Shown piece by piece: positions 1 through 11,136 of a stretch of 64,000 nucleotides of DNA (positions are counted from its first letter, which is position 1; each line of letters starts with the position of its first letter). This DNA is from Paragorgia papillata. Its lineage: Eukaryota; Cnidaria; Anthozoa; Scleralcyonacea; Coralliidae. The position numbers and the translations under genes were made by a program. The stretch is taken from positions 874,501 through 938,500 of the forward strand of contig JAWNZC010000372.1 of NCBI GenBank assembly GCA_035771165.1. Reading direction: 5' to 3'. The notes under the pieces were generated by a model. It searched no databases. It was given only the letters and a program-made list of their open reading frames with translations, and was not told the origin of the DNA.

Positions 1-118
1 TCTTGTATCGGATAGCTTTCTGTACCGTTTCGTGTCGAGTCTGTTCATACTACACCGGATAGGTTTTCGTGTCGGTACAAAAAGCTACCCCGTGTTAGTG
101 TAGTGGAAACAGGGCCTT
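1..118. repeat. Fragment of a TIR repeat family also seen at 39.2-40.7 kb
   Basis: The stretch carries two inverted versions of the motif CGGATAGCTTT followed by a GTGCCGGCACG-like block. The same arrangement, ending in GTTCACACTATA, appears around 39243-39460, 40080-40140 and 40670-40740. It is therefore a partial copy of a dispersed DNA-transposon family cut by the window edge. Confidence 0.5.
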
Positions 119-571
119 AAATCCGCTTCTTGATATCGCGCTTGATTTGTGTATTTCACTTACTTGCATAATTGAGTACATTTGGGTGGCTTTGTGATAC
201 GTTCTCTTCCACATGGAACGGATAATGTTGTTGAACCACAATTACAACTAACGTCTTGTGTTAACGGACACGGGTAACAAAATCCTTGTGAACAAAAGAC
301 CATGAATGAAAGATAAGAATAAAACAAAAATTAGATAAAGTTTTACAACATTAACATCCGTTAATCCGTTAATTCAATTCAAGAAAAAATATTCAAAAGA
401 AATGAATGTTTAATGAGGTGTTGTAAATCGGATACAAATTCGTCCTGGCTCCTGATTAACACAACTTTTCAATCAATTTTCTCAGCTTAAACAGCTTATC
501 AACCTCGTCCCCAGGGCCATTTGTGGGGGCTGTGCCAAGATGGCGGCCAAGGCACAGGCTGAGCTATCACC
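119..571. other. Intronic sequence without recognisable gene
   Basis: AT-rich sequence between the left-edge repeat and the TIR element. A YY1-like AAGATGGCGGCC motif sits near 538-549. I see no exon with a plausible NFXL1 translation here. Confidence 0.5.
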
Positions 572-2037
572 ACAGGGAGCCCAACTCTGACGCCTCTTTT
601 TTTGTTTTATTATATTGAGCTTGACTGAAAACCGAGGCCGCTTAACAGTTGTGTAAGCTGGGATAACAGTTTGGTAATATATGCATATATATGCAAATTA
701 CAGCGCGCGGTAATTTGAAACTCGAAACAGCTGTGGGCTTCTGTGCCACGTGAATGGCGCGTGACGCTCACTGAAAGCTGAGACGACTAAACAGGCAGTC
801 AGTGACGCAGTGCTGCTTTCTGTGTTGTGTAATTTGACGTTGGCGGAACACCCGCGGTGTGATAAAACACGCGAAGGAGATCGCTTGTTAGATTGTTCAT
901 AAACAAGTAATGGTACTTGTATTATAAAAACCCGACCCGAAATAAGTAAATATTTAACGATATTTCAACGGACTTGTTATATGTTCAACGTGTTCCATAA
1001 GTAGCTTGGACACTTTACTCTGAACGTCATGGTCGGAAATGCCGATTGGTGTCCCGAGCCCCTTCGTAACCATTCGTGAACTGGCATTTCGTGATTTGAT
1101 CGTAGTGCGTTGTAGGAATCTATTGGAATAACTCTTTATGGCCCTTTTATACACAGTTGGAAGTTTTAAAAATGTAAGTATACTAATACTCAAAAGACTT
1201 TTTTAATAAATTAAATTCAATCCTAATTGTTACTCTACTTCCCAGGCAATCGTGTAGTCTAAATGTGGAACAAAGACAAGTCCTTGATCTTGCTTTCCTC
1301 AAGCCATCGACTTCGATTGTCGCCTTAACTTTCTTTACCCAAGGGAAAGCATGCTTGACGAGGCGTCCCAGCTCGTGAAGAGAGGACACATCTCCGAGAA
1401 ATGTGGAGATGTCTCCTTGTATTTCTGACACAGAAAGGCTATGGCCTTCGCAGTAGGTGTATGTCTCTAACAACCTGAAGACAGATATCGTACAAAGGAT
1501 TAGCAAATAGTGAATAGCAAATAGATTAAACTGAATATTAAACGTATACATATAAATATTTAAACAAACAAGTGCTTTGTCTTACCTCGCAATTATGCAT
1601 TCCTCTTTTGATCGTTCTGAGTGCGGATGAATTGACAGAATTGTGTTCAGAGATCACAGCGGTGGTCTGCTTGCCATCCGGCGGATTCCGATCACAGACA
1701 GCTGTCCAAGCTACTTATGGAACACGTTGAACAGAGACGCGTCGGTGTTTCATCCCTTTCCTCTCTTCTCTTGTTTCTCTCTCGCGTGTTTTCCAGCACT
1801 GCGTCACTGACTGCCTGTTTAGTCGTCTCAGCTTTCAGTGAGCGTCACGCGCCATTCACGTGGCACAGAAGCCCACAGCTGTTTCGAGTTTCAAATTACC
1901 GCGCGCTGTAATTTGCATATATATGCATATATTACCAAACTGTTATCCCAGCTTACACAACTGTTAAGCGGCCTCGGTTTTCAGTCAAGCTCAATATAAT
2001 AAAACAAAAAAAGAGGCGTCAGAGTTGGGCTCCCTGT
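572..2037. mobile_element. Non-autonomous TIR transposon with 9-bp target duplication (Mutator-like candidate)
   Basis: The ends ACAGGGAGCCC and GGGCTCCCTGT are the outer tips of near-identical inverted arms of about 240 bp (572-813 and 1795-2037). Both sides are flanked by the 9-bp duplication GCTATCACC (563-571 and 2038-2046). Long TIRs with a 9-bp duplication fit the Mutator-like (MULE) superfamily; no transposase is present. A second, inner inverted pair of about 32 bp (about 983-1014 and 1702-1733) lies inside the arms. The interior carries minus-strand coding-like sequence described separately. Confidence 0.8.
954..1551 (-). pseudogene. Unidentified coding-like fragment carried inside the 572-2037 element
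   Basis: Two adjoining minus-strand open stretches (1183-1551 and 954-1193) have coding-like composition. The first contains a segment around YCEGHSLSVSEI followed by FPWVKKVKATIEV, which faintly recalls a glutathione-S-transferase C-terminal or EF1-beta N-terminal helical fold. A splice donor-like GAG/GTAAGA lies upstream near 1585. I cannot name the parent gene. It could be a host gene piece captured by the transposon, or chance ORFs. Confidence 0.25.
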
Positions 2038-2046
2038 GCTATCACC

Positions 2047-3526
2047 ACATCTGATTGGTCGAGATAACATTGGATGTTTTAGGTATTCTGATTGGTGGAA
2101 ACAAGGCGGGCGGCAGGCTAACTCGCGGGCATTTGTTTATAGGCTCAAATTATATTAAATAAGAGATACCAGAATTGCCGGCTGTTAAAAACAACTTCAA
2201 AATGAATGAAAATGTGAAACACCCGTGAAACGTCGGAAGAATATGTAATGATGGGTCGTGTCGTCTCTGTGCCCTAGCTGCCATACAACGAAGTCCATGG
2301 GACGGCAATTTAGAGTGTTTTCTAAATCGCGAACGAAAGACTTGGTGAAGTATTTTGGCTGCGAAAGGAAAGTACAACACAGGGCAGAATTTACGTGTTT
2401 GGCCATTGAGAAGCAGGTTTTTTTCAAACAAGAATTCTTGACTAAACGAAGCCTAAATGTTTTTCAAAACGCTGAATTGAATCCACCGAAAACTCACGAA
2501 AAGAAGGCGGCCCGGCCAGACAACGGCAATCCAGTTTCTTGCGAATTTGGTAAAACGGTGAAGCAAATGATAAATAATAAGCATTTACAAATATTTATTA
2601 AAAGTGTATTTATTTTAATAATTCGACAATGTATTTGGAAATGAATGTTTTGATTGTTTTCAGTTTGGGTCAGTCAAGCTGAACTAAATATTCAGAAAAA
2701 ATTGAGCCTGACTAGGCGCGATAAACTTAGTGAAGACTGGGTCCGAGTCAAAAATGAGTCAAAATATGGCTCATTTTTTGCAGCCTGTGGCATTAGCAGA
2801 TTTCAGTAAAATGGTCCCTGATTTTCAAAAAGTGGGCCCTGGTCACCAGGCCCCATCCTACTCGTAAACGAAAATATTTTCAACGGCTGCAAAACCAGGT
2901 GAGTAATTTTGATTTGTTTTATTACTTGTTCCAACCTAATAACTAAGAACCTGCTTGACCTCGATATGTGATTAAATGAAGCCTATTATTTGATATTTAC
3001 ACCACTTTATCTGTATTTGAGTATCAATGACGCTGTGCTTAATCGATAATTCGTGTTTGCAGAATGTTGTGATTGTGTAATGTCGTGGGTATTTAAAATT
3101 GAATCGTTAACATTGGTAAGTTATTACAACGAATATTTTTACGAAGTACAGAAAATATTGAAGGTGACGAACTCATTAAACATTTAGGTGAACTGCTGGA
3201 CGTCGAAGAACGAATTTGTTGACTTATCGGCCGGTTTAAGCAAAGCCCTTATTTTAGAATTTCTCAGTTATTGAAACGTGCATGTTTAAAACGTACATAT
3301 GGTTTACTATTTCTTTCCTATTGAAGGTATGTCAAGCGTACGGTAAACAATTTGTGTTTTAACCTTGTCAAGTGTATTAAATACTGCCATCTTGAAAATA
3401 CTGAAATCTGCTAGGCGTTCTAGAGCACCTTGAGCGGTGACGTCAGTCCTAAGTACCAGTCTCATCAAATACGCGCGTGCTTTAGAACGACGGGACCAGG
3501 CTGAGTATATATTATACTTTTGAATA
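2047..3526. other. Intronic sequence, no recognised feature
   Basis: Mostly unique-looking AT-rich sequence. A plus-strand open frame of 128 codons at 2258-2644 has no family I recognise and no splice or promoter context; I do not call it a gene. Confidence 0.4.
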
Positions 3527-4045
3527 TTAAACAATTAGACAACGAGCCCAAGTTTTCTATGAGCTGATACTTTCTTCTAAGATGAATTTCTTCTAAATTT
3601 TCAGATAGATTTACCTTTTTGTTTATAGAAGTCTCCCCATGCAAAATGTAGAGTAGTTCGATGGCATATGATAAACAATCGTTCACAAAAAGCGAGATTG
3701 GAATTACTTTGTTTCAAATTTGGTGTAGAATACTCATAGGCAGAAGCGAATTCCTTATCTTATTCGAAAATTTCAACCTGAACAATTTTCCATTACTTCG
3801 GTGCCAACGTTTTTGTCACTCGCATAAAAATTTCAGCGCACGCCATGTTTGATCTTTTAGCCTAGTTTCCAGGTTTTGCTTCCAGACCATGTTGTGGCTT
3901 CTGATTCGTCAGAACAGGAATATTCCAGTTATAAGAGGGTTTGTCATTGGATAACGCTACCAGTTGTCTATCACCAATAGACCACTGGTACTCCGCCAAT
4001 CAGAATACCGGATTTGTAATAGTCCACTAGTTGGTTGATACTATA
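3527..4045. repeat. Dispersed repeat, copy 1 (second copy at 34433-35062)
   Basis: From the AACAATTAGACAACGA start to the GTTGGTTGATAC end, the same order of blocks recurs at 34433-35062: the block around TTACCTTTTTGTTT, the TAGCCTAGTTTCCAGG block, a TATCACCAATAGACCA block and the terminal GATTTGTAATAG block. The second copy also keeps a central inverted segment missing here. A shorter third relative of the end block lies at about 40893-40982. Confidence 0.75.
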
Positions 4046-4181
4046 ATTTTATATCCAAGCCCGTTCTCACCAAGACAAAATTTTCCGAGTGGGGCAGAAT
4101 ATATTTTCCCTTCTAAATTCTAGAAATTGAAATACTGGGACTAAGATAGGAAAACGCAAGTCTTTCAATCGTTACACTTAC

Positions 4182-4272
4182 CGCGATGACAAACGGAAGG
4201 ACACTTGTGATTCTTACAACTTAAAAGGCGTCCACAGATCTGTTCACACGGGGGACACTGACCATCACAGCA
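4182..4272 (-). CDS. NFXL1: NFXL1 homologue, exon 10 (NF-X1 zinc finger)
   Basis: The exon starts after a TTTCTAG acceptor and ends in front of GTAAGTG. It reads [14 protein letters not shown] and ends in [11 protein letters not shown], which closely matches vertebrate NFXL1 directly after the CQKHQCRRK segment encoded by exon 9. It holds the core of one NF-X1 finger. It ends in phase 1, so the next exon, outside the window, must supply the rest of a glycine codon. Confidence 0.9.
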
Positions 4273-4847
4273 CTAGAAAAACAACAAACTCACTGAGACT
4301 AGCAACGCACAAACTATTTACTAAACGGAAAAAAACACTCCGATTTGTTAAGTCTATCTTAAAACATAAGATTTTTAAGTCTATTATTAAACATGAAATA
4401 TTTATTAAAAAATTACGCATATTCAAGTATAGTGCATGTAAAAGAATAAAACAGACTCCAAAGCAAATCTTCTTGTCAAAGCCAAGATTTACATTGAAAA
4501 GAAACAAAACACAAGAAATGAGTTTCAAATGAGTTTCAAACTCATTTCTTGTGTCTTGTTTCTCTATAACTCAAAACCTGGGTTGTACAAAATGATTTTT
4601 TTTTAATTCCTATCCATTCTATTCAATTTTCACCCTGCAAGCAGAGTCTTCTTTTCCTTATTTCTTCGCTGAGAGAGAGGAAGAAAAGAAGGTTCTGCTG
4701 TGTTCGTGTTTGACTTCGTCTAAGAATTAGGACGGAGTAACCCGTTTATGACCCGTTTAACCGGTTCTTGTTATGTTTTCTGCTCTGATTTGGACTGGGT
4801 TCGAGATTGTAATCAAGCAACTGACATGCATGCGCATACTAATCCGT

Positions 4848-5618
4848 TATATTATATTCCAATCTATTACATTAGATTACATTGCATTGCACTGAATTAC
4901 ATTACATTACATTACATTACATTACATTACATTACATTACATTGCATTGAATTACATTACATTACATTACATTGCATTGCATTAAATTACGTTACGTTAC
5001 GTTGCGTTGCGTTGCGTTGCGTTACGTTACATTACATTACATTACATTGCATTGCATTGCATTGAATTACATTACATTACATTACATTACATTACATCAC
5101 ATTGCATTGAATTACATTACATTACATTACATTACATTACATTACATTACATTACATTACATTACATTACATCACATTGCATTGAATTACATTACATTAC
5201 ATTACATTACATTACATTACATTACATTACATTACATTACATTACATTACATTACGTTACGTTACATTACATTACGTTACATTACATTGCATTGAATTAC
5301 ATTGCATTGAATTACATTACATTGCATTGCATTGCATTACATTGCATTGCATTACATTGCATTGCATTGCATTACATTACATTACATTACGTTACATTAC
5401 GTTACATTGCATTGCATTGCATTGCATTGCATTGCATTGCATTGCATTGCATTACATTACATTACATTGCACTGAATTACATTACATTACATTGCATTGC
5501 ATTGCATTGCATTGCATTGCATCGCATTGCATTACATTACATTGAATTACATTACATTACATTACATTACATTACATTACATTACATTACATTACATTAC
5601 GTTACATTACATTACATT
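4848..5618. repeat. Pentanucleotide satellite, mainly ATTAC with ATTGC and GTTAC variants
   Basis: About 770 bp of five-base units. ATTAC dominates; blocks of ATTGC, GTTAC, GTTGC and ATCAC occur in runs, and AATTAC or ATTGAATTAC interruptions shift the register by one base. It lies in the intron between exons 9 and 10. Because 5 and 3 are co-prime, all frames stay open and give meaningless long ORFs. A pyrimidine-rich unique stretch (5619-5820) follows. Confidence 0.95.
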
Positions 5619-5834
5619 CTTTCGCTGTCTCCCCCTTATCCTTTTAACCCTTTCCTTTCACTTTCCTTCAGCCATTTCCTTTCCTTCATTTCGCCCTGTC
5701 CCGGTCCATTCCAATACATTTCTTTCCTTTGCTTCCTCTTCTTTTGTTGCTTTTCGTTCTCTTCCCTTTTATTTCCCATTTATAGCCTGCACCTTTACCC
5801 TTAGTTCCCCCCCACCCGCCCACGCTTCTTTAGT

Positions 5835-6312
5835 TTAAAGAAAATTTGCAATGTAAATTAAGTTTGTGTAAGTTGAAAGAACTTGTGAAATTGGAATAGA
5901 AGACCTGTATCATTCTTCGTTTTTTATGTATTTCAGTTGGTTTGATATGTAAATGAGATGGTCTCGAAGTCATAAGAAGGGTATAGCATTTTCATGTATT
6001 ACAAAATCACTTATACCTTAATTAAAGTTTATGATCGCTCAACATGAAATGTTTAATAGTCGCAGTTTCAAGTGATTTTGTTGGTCAAACTTGGAGATAT
6101 AACAGAGTTGGCTATGTGTGAAAATGCTCTACCCTGCTAATGACGTCAAAAACCCATGTAAATGATTACATATCAAAGAAATTGAAACATCTCGAAAACG
6201 AAAAAAAAAATACGGCTAAGTTGCAAAAGGTCTTTCTTTACCATTTCACGAGTTCTTTCAAATTAGACATGCATGCGTGTCAGACTTAACTTTTATTGCC
6301 AATATCCTTTAA
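5835..6312. mobile_element. Palindromic TTAA-flanked MITE, copy A
   Basis: The element is bounded by TTAA on both sides (5835-5838 and 6309-6312) and its ends are inverted: AAGTTTGTGTAAGTTGAAAGAACT at the left matches the complement of the right end. The inner part has GATATGTAAAT, TGAGATGGTCTC and AGGGTATAGCATTTTCA blocks shared with 7474-7965. The TTAA target fits piggyBac or Kolobok-type elements; it has no coding capacity. Confidence 0.75.
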
Positions 6313-6709
6313 CAATAAGAACGTTTCGTTATTATATGGCTGGGTTTATTTTCCGGTCAGTACGCAAAACGACGCATGCTGATTGGTTCCCGAGCAGTCG
6401 GGATTTTACGATATCGACCGACTGGTTAATACGCTTTTTTCTCGGACCGGTCAGTTTTAGCGAGAAAATTTCTGCGTTGATTTGAACACAAATAAAAGAG
6501 AACTAGATATCTTTACTCAAATATTCTGAACAGTAAAATGTGCTGAAACATTACTGCTGGTTTTCTTTAAAACACGACAAATAAAATCCAAGCTGGTGTA
6601 TTCAAGAAGGCGGAGAAGCGACACGAAAAAGTTGACAGGCAAGGTAAACAACATACTCCGAAGACGACAACAACGCTCGAAACTTAAAAATAAAATGAAC
6701 CAACAGCCA

Positions 6710-6873
6710 TATAATAAATTCTTTATTAACCTCGTGTGCTCGGTCTGTACGGGAAAATTTTGCCCTCGGTTTTATCGCAAAAACCTCACTCCTTCGTCGC
6801 TCGGTCTGCACGAAATCCTCAGGCAAATACTTTCCCGTACAGACCTCGCACTCGATTATAATAAGTCTTTATT
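6710..6873. mobile_element. Short palindromic MITE
   Basis: TCTTTATTAACCTCGTG and CTCGGTCTGTACGGGAAA on the left are mirrored by TTTCCCGTACAGACC and an ATAAGTCTTTATTA end on the right, giving an imperfect hairpin just downstream of exon 9. No clear target duplication was found. Confidence 0.6.
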
Positions 6874-6905
6874 ATTTGCCATTCATACGTCTCTAAGTCT
6901 CTCAC

Positions 6906-7153
6906 CTTCCTCCGACACTGGTGTCTCTGGCAATTTCTTAACTTGGGGCACTTTATGTCACACGTAAACTCCTGAGAACATTGAATAGATTTTTCTTTTT
7001 TACCACAACGACATATCTTGCTCACCATCTGCCGACAAATCTCACACGACCCAAAGTGACACCTCCGAGTGCAGTTATGGTGGCCACATGACAACACCAG
7101 TTCACATGTATCACCACAAAGCAGGACATCTTCAGTACACGGCAGGTCGAATG
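6906..7153 (-). CDS. NFXL1: NFXL1 homologue, exon 9 (two NF-X1 finger regions)
   Basis: Acceptor TTCTCTAG, donor AAG/GTGAGAG. Phase 2 entry completes a threonine codon, then 82 codons follow in frame. The translation starts FDLPCTEDVLLCGDTC, contains CGHHNCTRRCHFGSCEIC and RCGKKEKSIQC, and ends NCQRHQCRRK, in the same order as vertebrate NFXL1. This is the largest internal exon in the window. It is flanked on each side by a copy of the same palindromic TTAA element (5835-6312 and 7474-7965). Confidence 0.95.
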
Positions 7154-7473
7154 CTAGAGAAAATATTAATGTTATACATCAACTGTAAATTCTCCAGTCA
7201 GAAAGCTTGATTTCTACCACGTGACCTGTCAATTAAACATCGAATTACCCCTCACTTCATAGTATTAAAGTGAAATATTCCGCTGTGGCGGGGCACGATT
7301 CGCGAATCTGTCAACAATATTGGCGGAACAAGAAGACGTTTCGGCTTCGCCTGAACATTCAGATGTTGACAAGAAGATTGTTGGGTTACAAGAAAATAAG
7401 AATTCAGGAAATACAGAGAAAGCAACAAAGAACACATCTAGAAGCCTTGAGACGACACTTAATATTACAAAAG

Positions 7474-7965
7474 TTAAAGGACATTGGCAATAAAAATTAA
7501 GTTTGTCTAATTTGAAAGAACTCGTAAAATTGTAATGGAAGATTTTTACAACTTTTTTGTATCGTTCTTCGTTTTCAAGATATTCCATTTTGTTTGATAT
7601 GTAAATTAGATGGTCTCTGACGTCAGGAGCAGGGTACAGTATTTTCACACCTAGCAAAATCAGTTATATCTCTAAGTTTGCTTAACGAAATAACTTGAAA
7701 CTGTGCACATCAAAATGCCTTGTGACACTAAACATTTTATGTTGAGCAATCATAGAGGTGCAAGTGATTTTGTAATGTATGAAAATACTGTACCCTGCTC
7801 ATGACGTCAGAGATCACTAATTGATGATCTAATTTACATATCAGACAAACTAAAATATTTAAAAAATGAAGAAAGATACAAAAAAGTTGTAAAAGATCTT
7901 CTATTACAATTTTACGAGTTCTTTCAAATTAGACAAACTTAATTTTTATTGCCAATGTCCTTTAA
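7474..7965. mobile_element. Palindromic TTAA-flanked MITE, copy B
   Basis: TTAA at both ends, then AGGACATTGGCAATAAAAAT and its inverse. About 100 bp at each end pair well, including the GAAAGAACTCGTAAAATTG block. The centre shares TGACGTCA-like and AGGGTACAGTATTTTC blocks with copies A and C. Confidence 0.85.
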
Positions 7966-8001
7966 GCTAACTTTTTAAAAATTATGTTAGTATTTGTCAT
8001 T

Positions 8002-8100
8002 TCACTCAATTAAACTACACGTTCTAAAGGATTTGATGAAGGGAAATCTCGAGTGTAAGACTATATACATTTTAAGATCAAACAAGTTTGGTCCAAGACC
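8002..8100. repeat. Direct repeat partner of 8567-8660
   Basis: The block from CACTCAATTAAACTACA through GGAAATCTCGAGTGTAAG to ATATACATTTTAA occurs here and again at 8567-8660 in the same orientation, on the two sides of the palindrome at 8161-8352. Confidence 0.65.
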
Positions 8101-8160
8101 AAAAAGCAACATCAAGGCCTTCCGGCTAGGAATCAAGCCCACGACTTTGTATATATATAT

Positions 8161-8352
8161 TTAACAAATAGATTCCATTTTGCCGTTGTCTGTTCAGTTA
8201 TAGATGTACAGATGACGTTACAACGTGGTAAGAACAAAAAAGTGGCCCACGAGGCGCAGTCGAGTGGGTCACTGATGTTCTTACCACGTTGTGACATCTT
8301 CTGTGCATCTATAACTGAACAGACAACAACAAAAATGGAATCTATTTGTTTT
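8161..8352. mobile_element. Palindromic MITE
   Basis: AACAAATAGATTCCATTTT and its inverse bound an almost fully paired hairpin with GTCTGTTCAGTTATAGATG and ACGTGGTAAGAAC in the arms and a GAGGCGCAGTCGAG centre. No coding sequence. Confidence 0.75.
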
Positions 8353-8902
8353 ATACAATAAAAATTTAAAAGGTTTTTGTCGAAACTCTTGCCGGATTTT
8401 GGGGCATGAAGAAGGAAAAAAGCAAGTCAGCTGACGTGATCTGACGTGACCATGTGTCTGTCCTCTAATAGATCATGGCCAACAACCAATGAAAACACGC
8501 ATAGCAACCAGGTATTGTATATATATATATATATAATGATGGTAATGTCGGTGAAGAATTGGGTGTTCACTCAATTAAACTACATGTTCTTGGTTTTGGT
8601 AAAGGAAAATCTCGAGTGTAAGTGTAACAATATATACATTTTAAAACCAAACTGGATTGCTCGATCTTTATGGTCAGCAAAAAACATTCTGAAGCCACTG
8701 GCGGCCATATTGACACCACAAGTCCAGTGTACCTTGCGGAATTAAGAGTAGTTACCAATCTCATATCCCATAATAAAACGGCTATTTCTTGTTTGTCGCT
8801 CCATTAGATAACAAATCAATCGAATCAACACAGCGCCAAAACGAGACTTCCCAAAGTATCTACTAAACAGATAGCGCGCGCAAAACCAGTCAAGCTCAAA
8901 CC

Positions 8903-9039
8903 CAATCTCGTTCCCAGAGCCCCTATATAACTCTTCTTCTGGATAATAAGAATCCTGTGATGGCGTGAACGGATTATCCCAGAGTCTCTCGTTTCCCGCC
9001 CGCTGGGTAAGGGGAACGTGGGCTCTGGGAACGAGATTG
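8903..9039. mobile_element. 137-bp MITE with 9-bp target duplication
   Basis: The ends CAATCTCGTTCCCAGAGCC and GGCTCTGGGAACGAGATTG are perfect inverses. The 9-bp sequence GCTCAAACC is duplicated on both sides (8894-8902 and 9040-9048). The duplication length matches the elements at 572, 14398 and 56238 but the TIR differs. Confidence 0.85.
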
Positions 9040-9423
9040 GCTCAAACCACGCTGACAAGATTCTGCTGAGCGCTGAGATACCCCAACATATCATATAAAT
9101 GCATAGTGACCGCTGACTAGCATTGACTCCTTTTTTACCTTGCCTACATTACATTTAGCCTCATAAAAACCAATCTTGATGTGATACAGCCAAACTACTG
9201 TAGGTCAGGGTAGACGAAAAATTACAAGAGTTTACCGGAGGAATCGGAAAATGCGTAAAACAATTATCAGATCCCCAATTTACAGTTACCACACACTCCA
9301 CAACCTCGTACCCAAGGTCTTTGCTCAGCCTTCGCATACTCGCTAGAGCAAAGACCCTGGTGAAGTCTGGTCACGTGTGACCCAGAAGGTCGAGTTTAAA
9401 AAATGATGATTTAAGAAAACACG

Positions 9424-9566
9424 TCCAGTCCTTTCGCTGCTTTTTGAAAATATGTCGTCAAATTAGTTTTTCCCAAAAGCTAGGCGGTAAACCAGATTTC
9501 TGACAAATTAGGAAAAACAAATTTGACGACATATCTTGGAAAAGTCGGGAAAGGACTAGACGGGTC
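9424..9566. mobile_element. Palindromic MITE-like hairpin
   Basis: GTCCAGTCCTTTCG and ATATGTCGTCAAATT on the left are inverted as AATTTGACGACATAT and GGGAAAGGACTAGAC on the right, around an unpaired centre. The surrounding intron (9049-9423, 9567-9752) shows nothing else recognisable. Confidence 0.6.
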
Positions 9567-9752
9567 CTTCTGAGAAATACAATCTCTTCTATTGGTAGGG
9601 TGTAGGGGTTCGCAATTGAGAAAGTCGCAGTGTCTTGAACATAAGCACTAGGATTGACCCAGAACTTAGGACATCTGGTTAGTCTCTTATAGACTTTGAT
9701 GTGAGGCTTGCCAAAAAAGTGCTAAGAACAAGGATAGTGTCGGTTTCCTTAC

Positions 9753-9867
9753 TTGTTTTACCACAGGGACACGTTCGTTTTCCCGACCTCGGACATGGCG
9801 AGCAGTCACCACGATGACAAATATCAGCACAAGAATGGTGGCCACATTCAAGACCTTTCCCACAGAC
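9753..9867 (-). CDS. NFXL1: NFXL1 homologue, exon 8 (NF-X1 zinc finger)
   Basis: Acceptor TTTTTTTAG, donor ACAA/GTAAGG. It reads [13 protein letters not shown], then [18 protein letters not shown] and TCPCGK, matching the vertebrate finger that contains CPRSGKRFCPC. It ends in phase 1 and joins exon 9 through a split threonine codon. Confidence 0.92.
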
Positions 9868-10316
9868 CTAAAAAAAATGGATATAGAGGATAGAACGTGC
9901 GGGTTTTCATCAAGCTTGCCGTCGGGCATACACTAGGGACAACGTCCTTAATACAATATAATTTTTCTCACACAACAAAGAAAATTAATAATTTTTAGTC
10001 TCAAGAGTAATCTTAACGCCGTCCCTGTTCTGTACATACGTTATGCAGATCAGTTAGTTGAGTTCGACTTCAAACTATGAAGCAAAATCCTTTTAGAACT
10101 CCACAGCTTTTGAATGTCAAAAAATACTTTGTAAGTATTGTACTATGTAAACGTTGCCGTCGTCGTCCTAGCTTACATAAGCTCCCTACTAACGATGACA
10201 TCATAACGATATGTCTTCCTGTAGAGACGTGAGAATAACGGCGATGTTTTAACACTTTAGAAAGTGCCTTTACATGTTTGGGTTTTTACTTCAGCCAGGA
10301 GGCTACGTTTTCACCT
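9868..10316. other. Intronic sequence, no recognised feature
   Basis: Sequence between exon 8 and the microsatellite. No gene, TIR or tandem repeat was recognised. Confidence 0.4.
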
Positions 10317-10317
10317 C

Positions 10318-10423
10318 GGTTTGTTTGTTTGTTTGTTTGTTTGTTTGTTTGTTTGTTTGTTTGTTTGTTTGTTTGTTTGTTTGTTTGTTTGTTTGTTTGT
10401 TTGTTTGTTTGTTTGTTCGTCTT

Positions 10424-10475
<52 letters not shown>

Positions 10476-10712
10476 GCCGGCCGGCCGGCCGTCCGTCCGT
10501 CCGTCCGTCCGTCCGTCCGTCTGTCTCTGTCCGTCCGTTCGTTAATTTGTCTCTCTATCGCCAGGATATCTCACAAAATAATGCACAGGTTTTCTTGAAT
10601 ATTTGTGGAAAGACTGATCATAAACCAAGGACCAACCCATTGAAATTTGGTTGAGATTTGGACGACAAGTTAATAAAAATCTGATGACAAGATTCTCCGT
10701 GTGGAAGAAATA
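10318..10712. repeat. Tetranucleotide run plus conserved 3' tail, copy 1
   Basis: Runs of GTTT (about 10318-10417), GGCT (10427-10472), GGCC and CCGT (to about 10535) pass stepwise into one another. They are followed by a unique tail containing CGCCAGGATATCTCACAAAAT, TTGTGGAAAGACTGATCA, a TTTGGTTGAGATTTGG block and ATTCTCCGTGTGGAAGAAAT. The same order of run plus tail occurs at 23983-24850 and, inverted, at 42563-42852. Confidence 0.8.
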
Positions 10713-10787
10713 CAGTACTTGATTTCGCTCATATATCCTTATTTTATACACACATTTTTGCGTAATTTTGGTACGAGTGCAACCAAG

Positions 10788-10893
10788 CATTTTCATTCAT
10801 TCCATTCATTCCATTCATTCATTATCATTCATTCATTCATTCATTCATTCATTCATTCATTCATTCATTCATTCATTCATTCATTCATTCATG
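10788..10893. repeat. ATTC tetranucleotide microsatellite
   Basis: Irregular CATTC units (10788-10820) lead into a perfect ATTC run to about 10893, less than 100 bp after the preceding composite repeat. Confidence 0.9.
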
Positions 10894-11136
10894 TGTAGGT
10901 CTCGTGAACTAGCCTGGTTAGCGGGATGGCTCGTTTCCGTTTTAAACATCTCCAATAATAGGGACTTTAAGATTCGCTACGGCGCGGCGGTACTACGGCG
11001 ACTTTGACCGGGAGGGACTGGGGTGACTACGGCGTTTTCCCGCGAAACTCGAATGATTAAGATCTGTGGCTGGTACGGCGACATCGCCATGTAAGCAAAT
11101 TTTCGCTGAGCTAGTTTTGGTGGTTTTCTTTAAAAA

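Noticed and set aside
1183..1551. Next NFXL1 exon
   Set aside because: The frame lacks the expected cysteine/histidine finger pattern and lies inside a transposon.
2258..2644. Hypothetical 128-codon gene
   Set aside because: No homology recognised, intronic, and no splice or promoter support.
4748..5838. ORFs with repeated HYITL
   Set aside because: Pentamer satellite; no codon preference and several overlapping frames.
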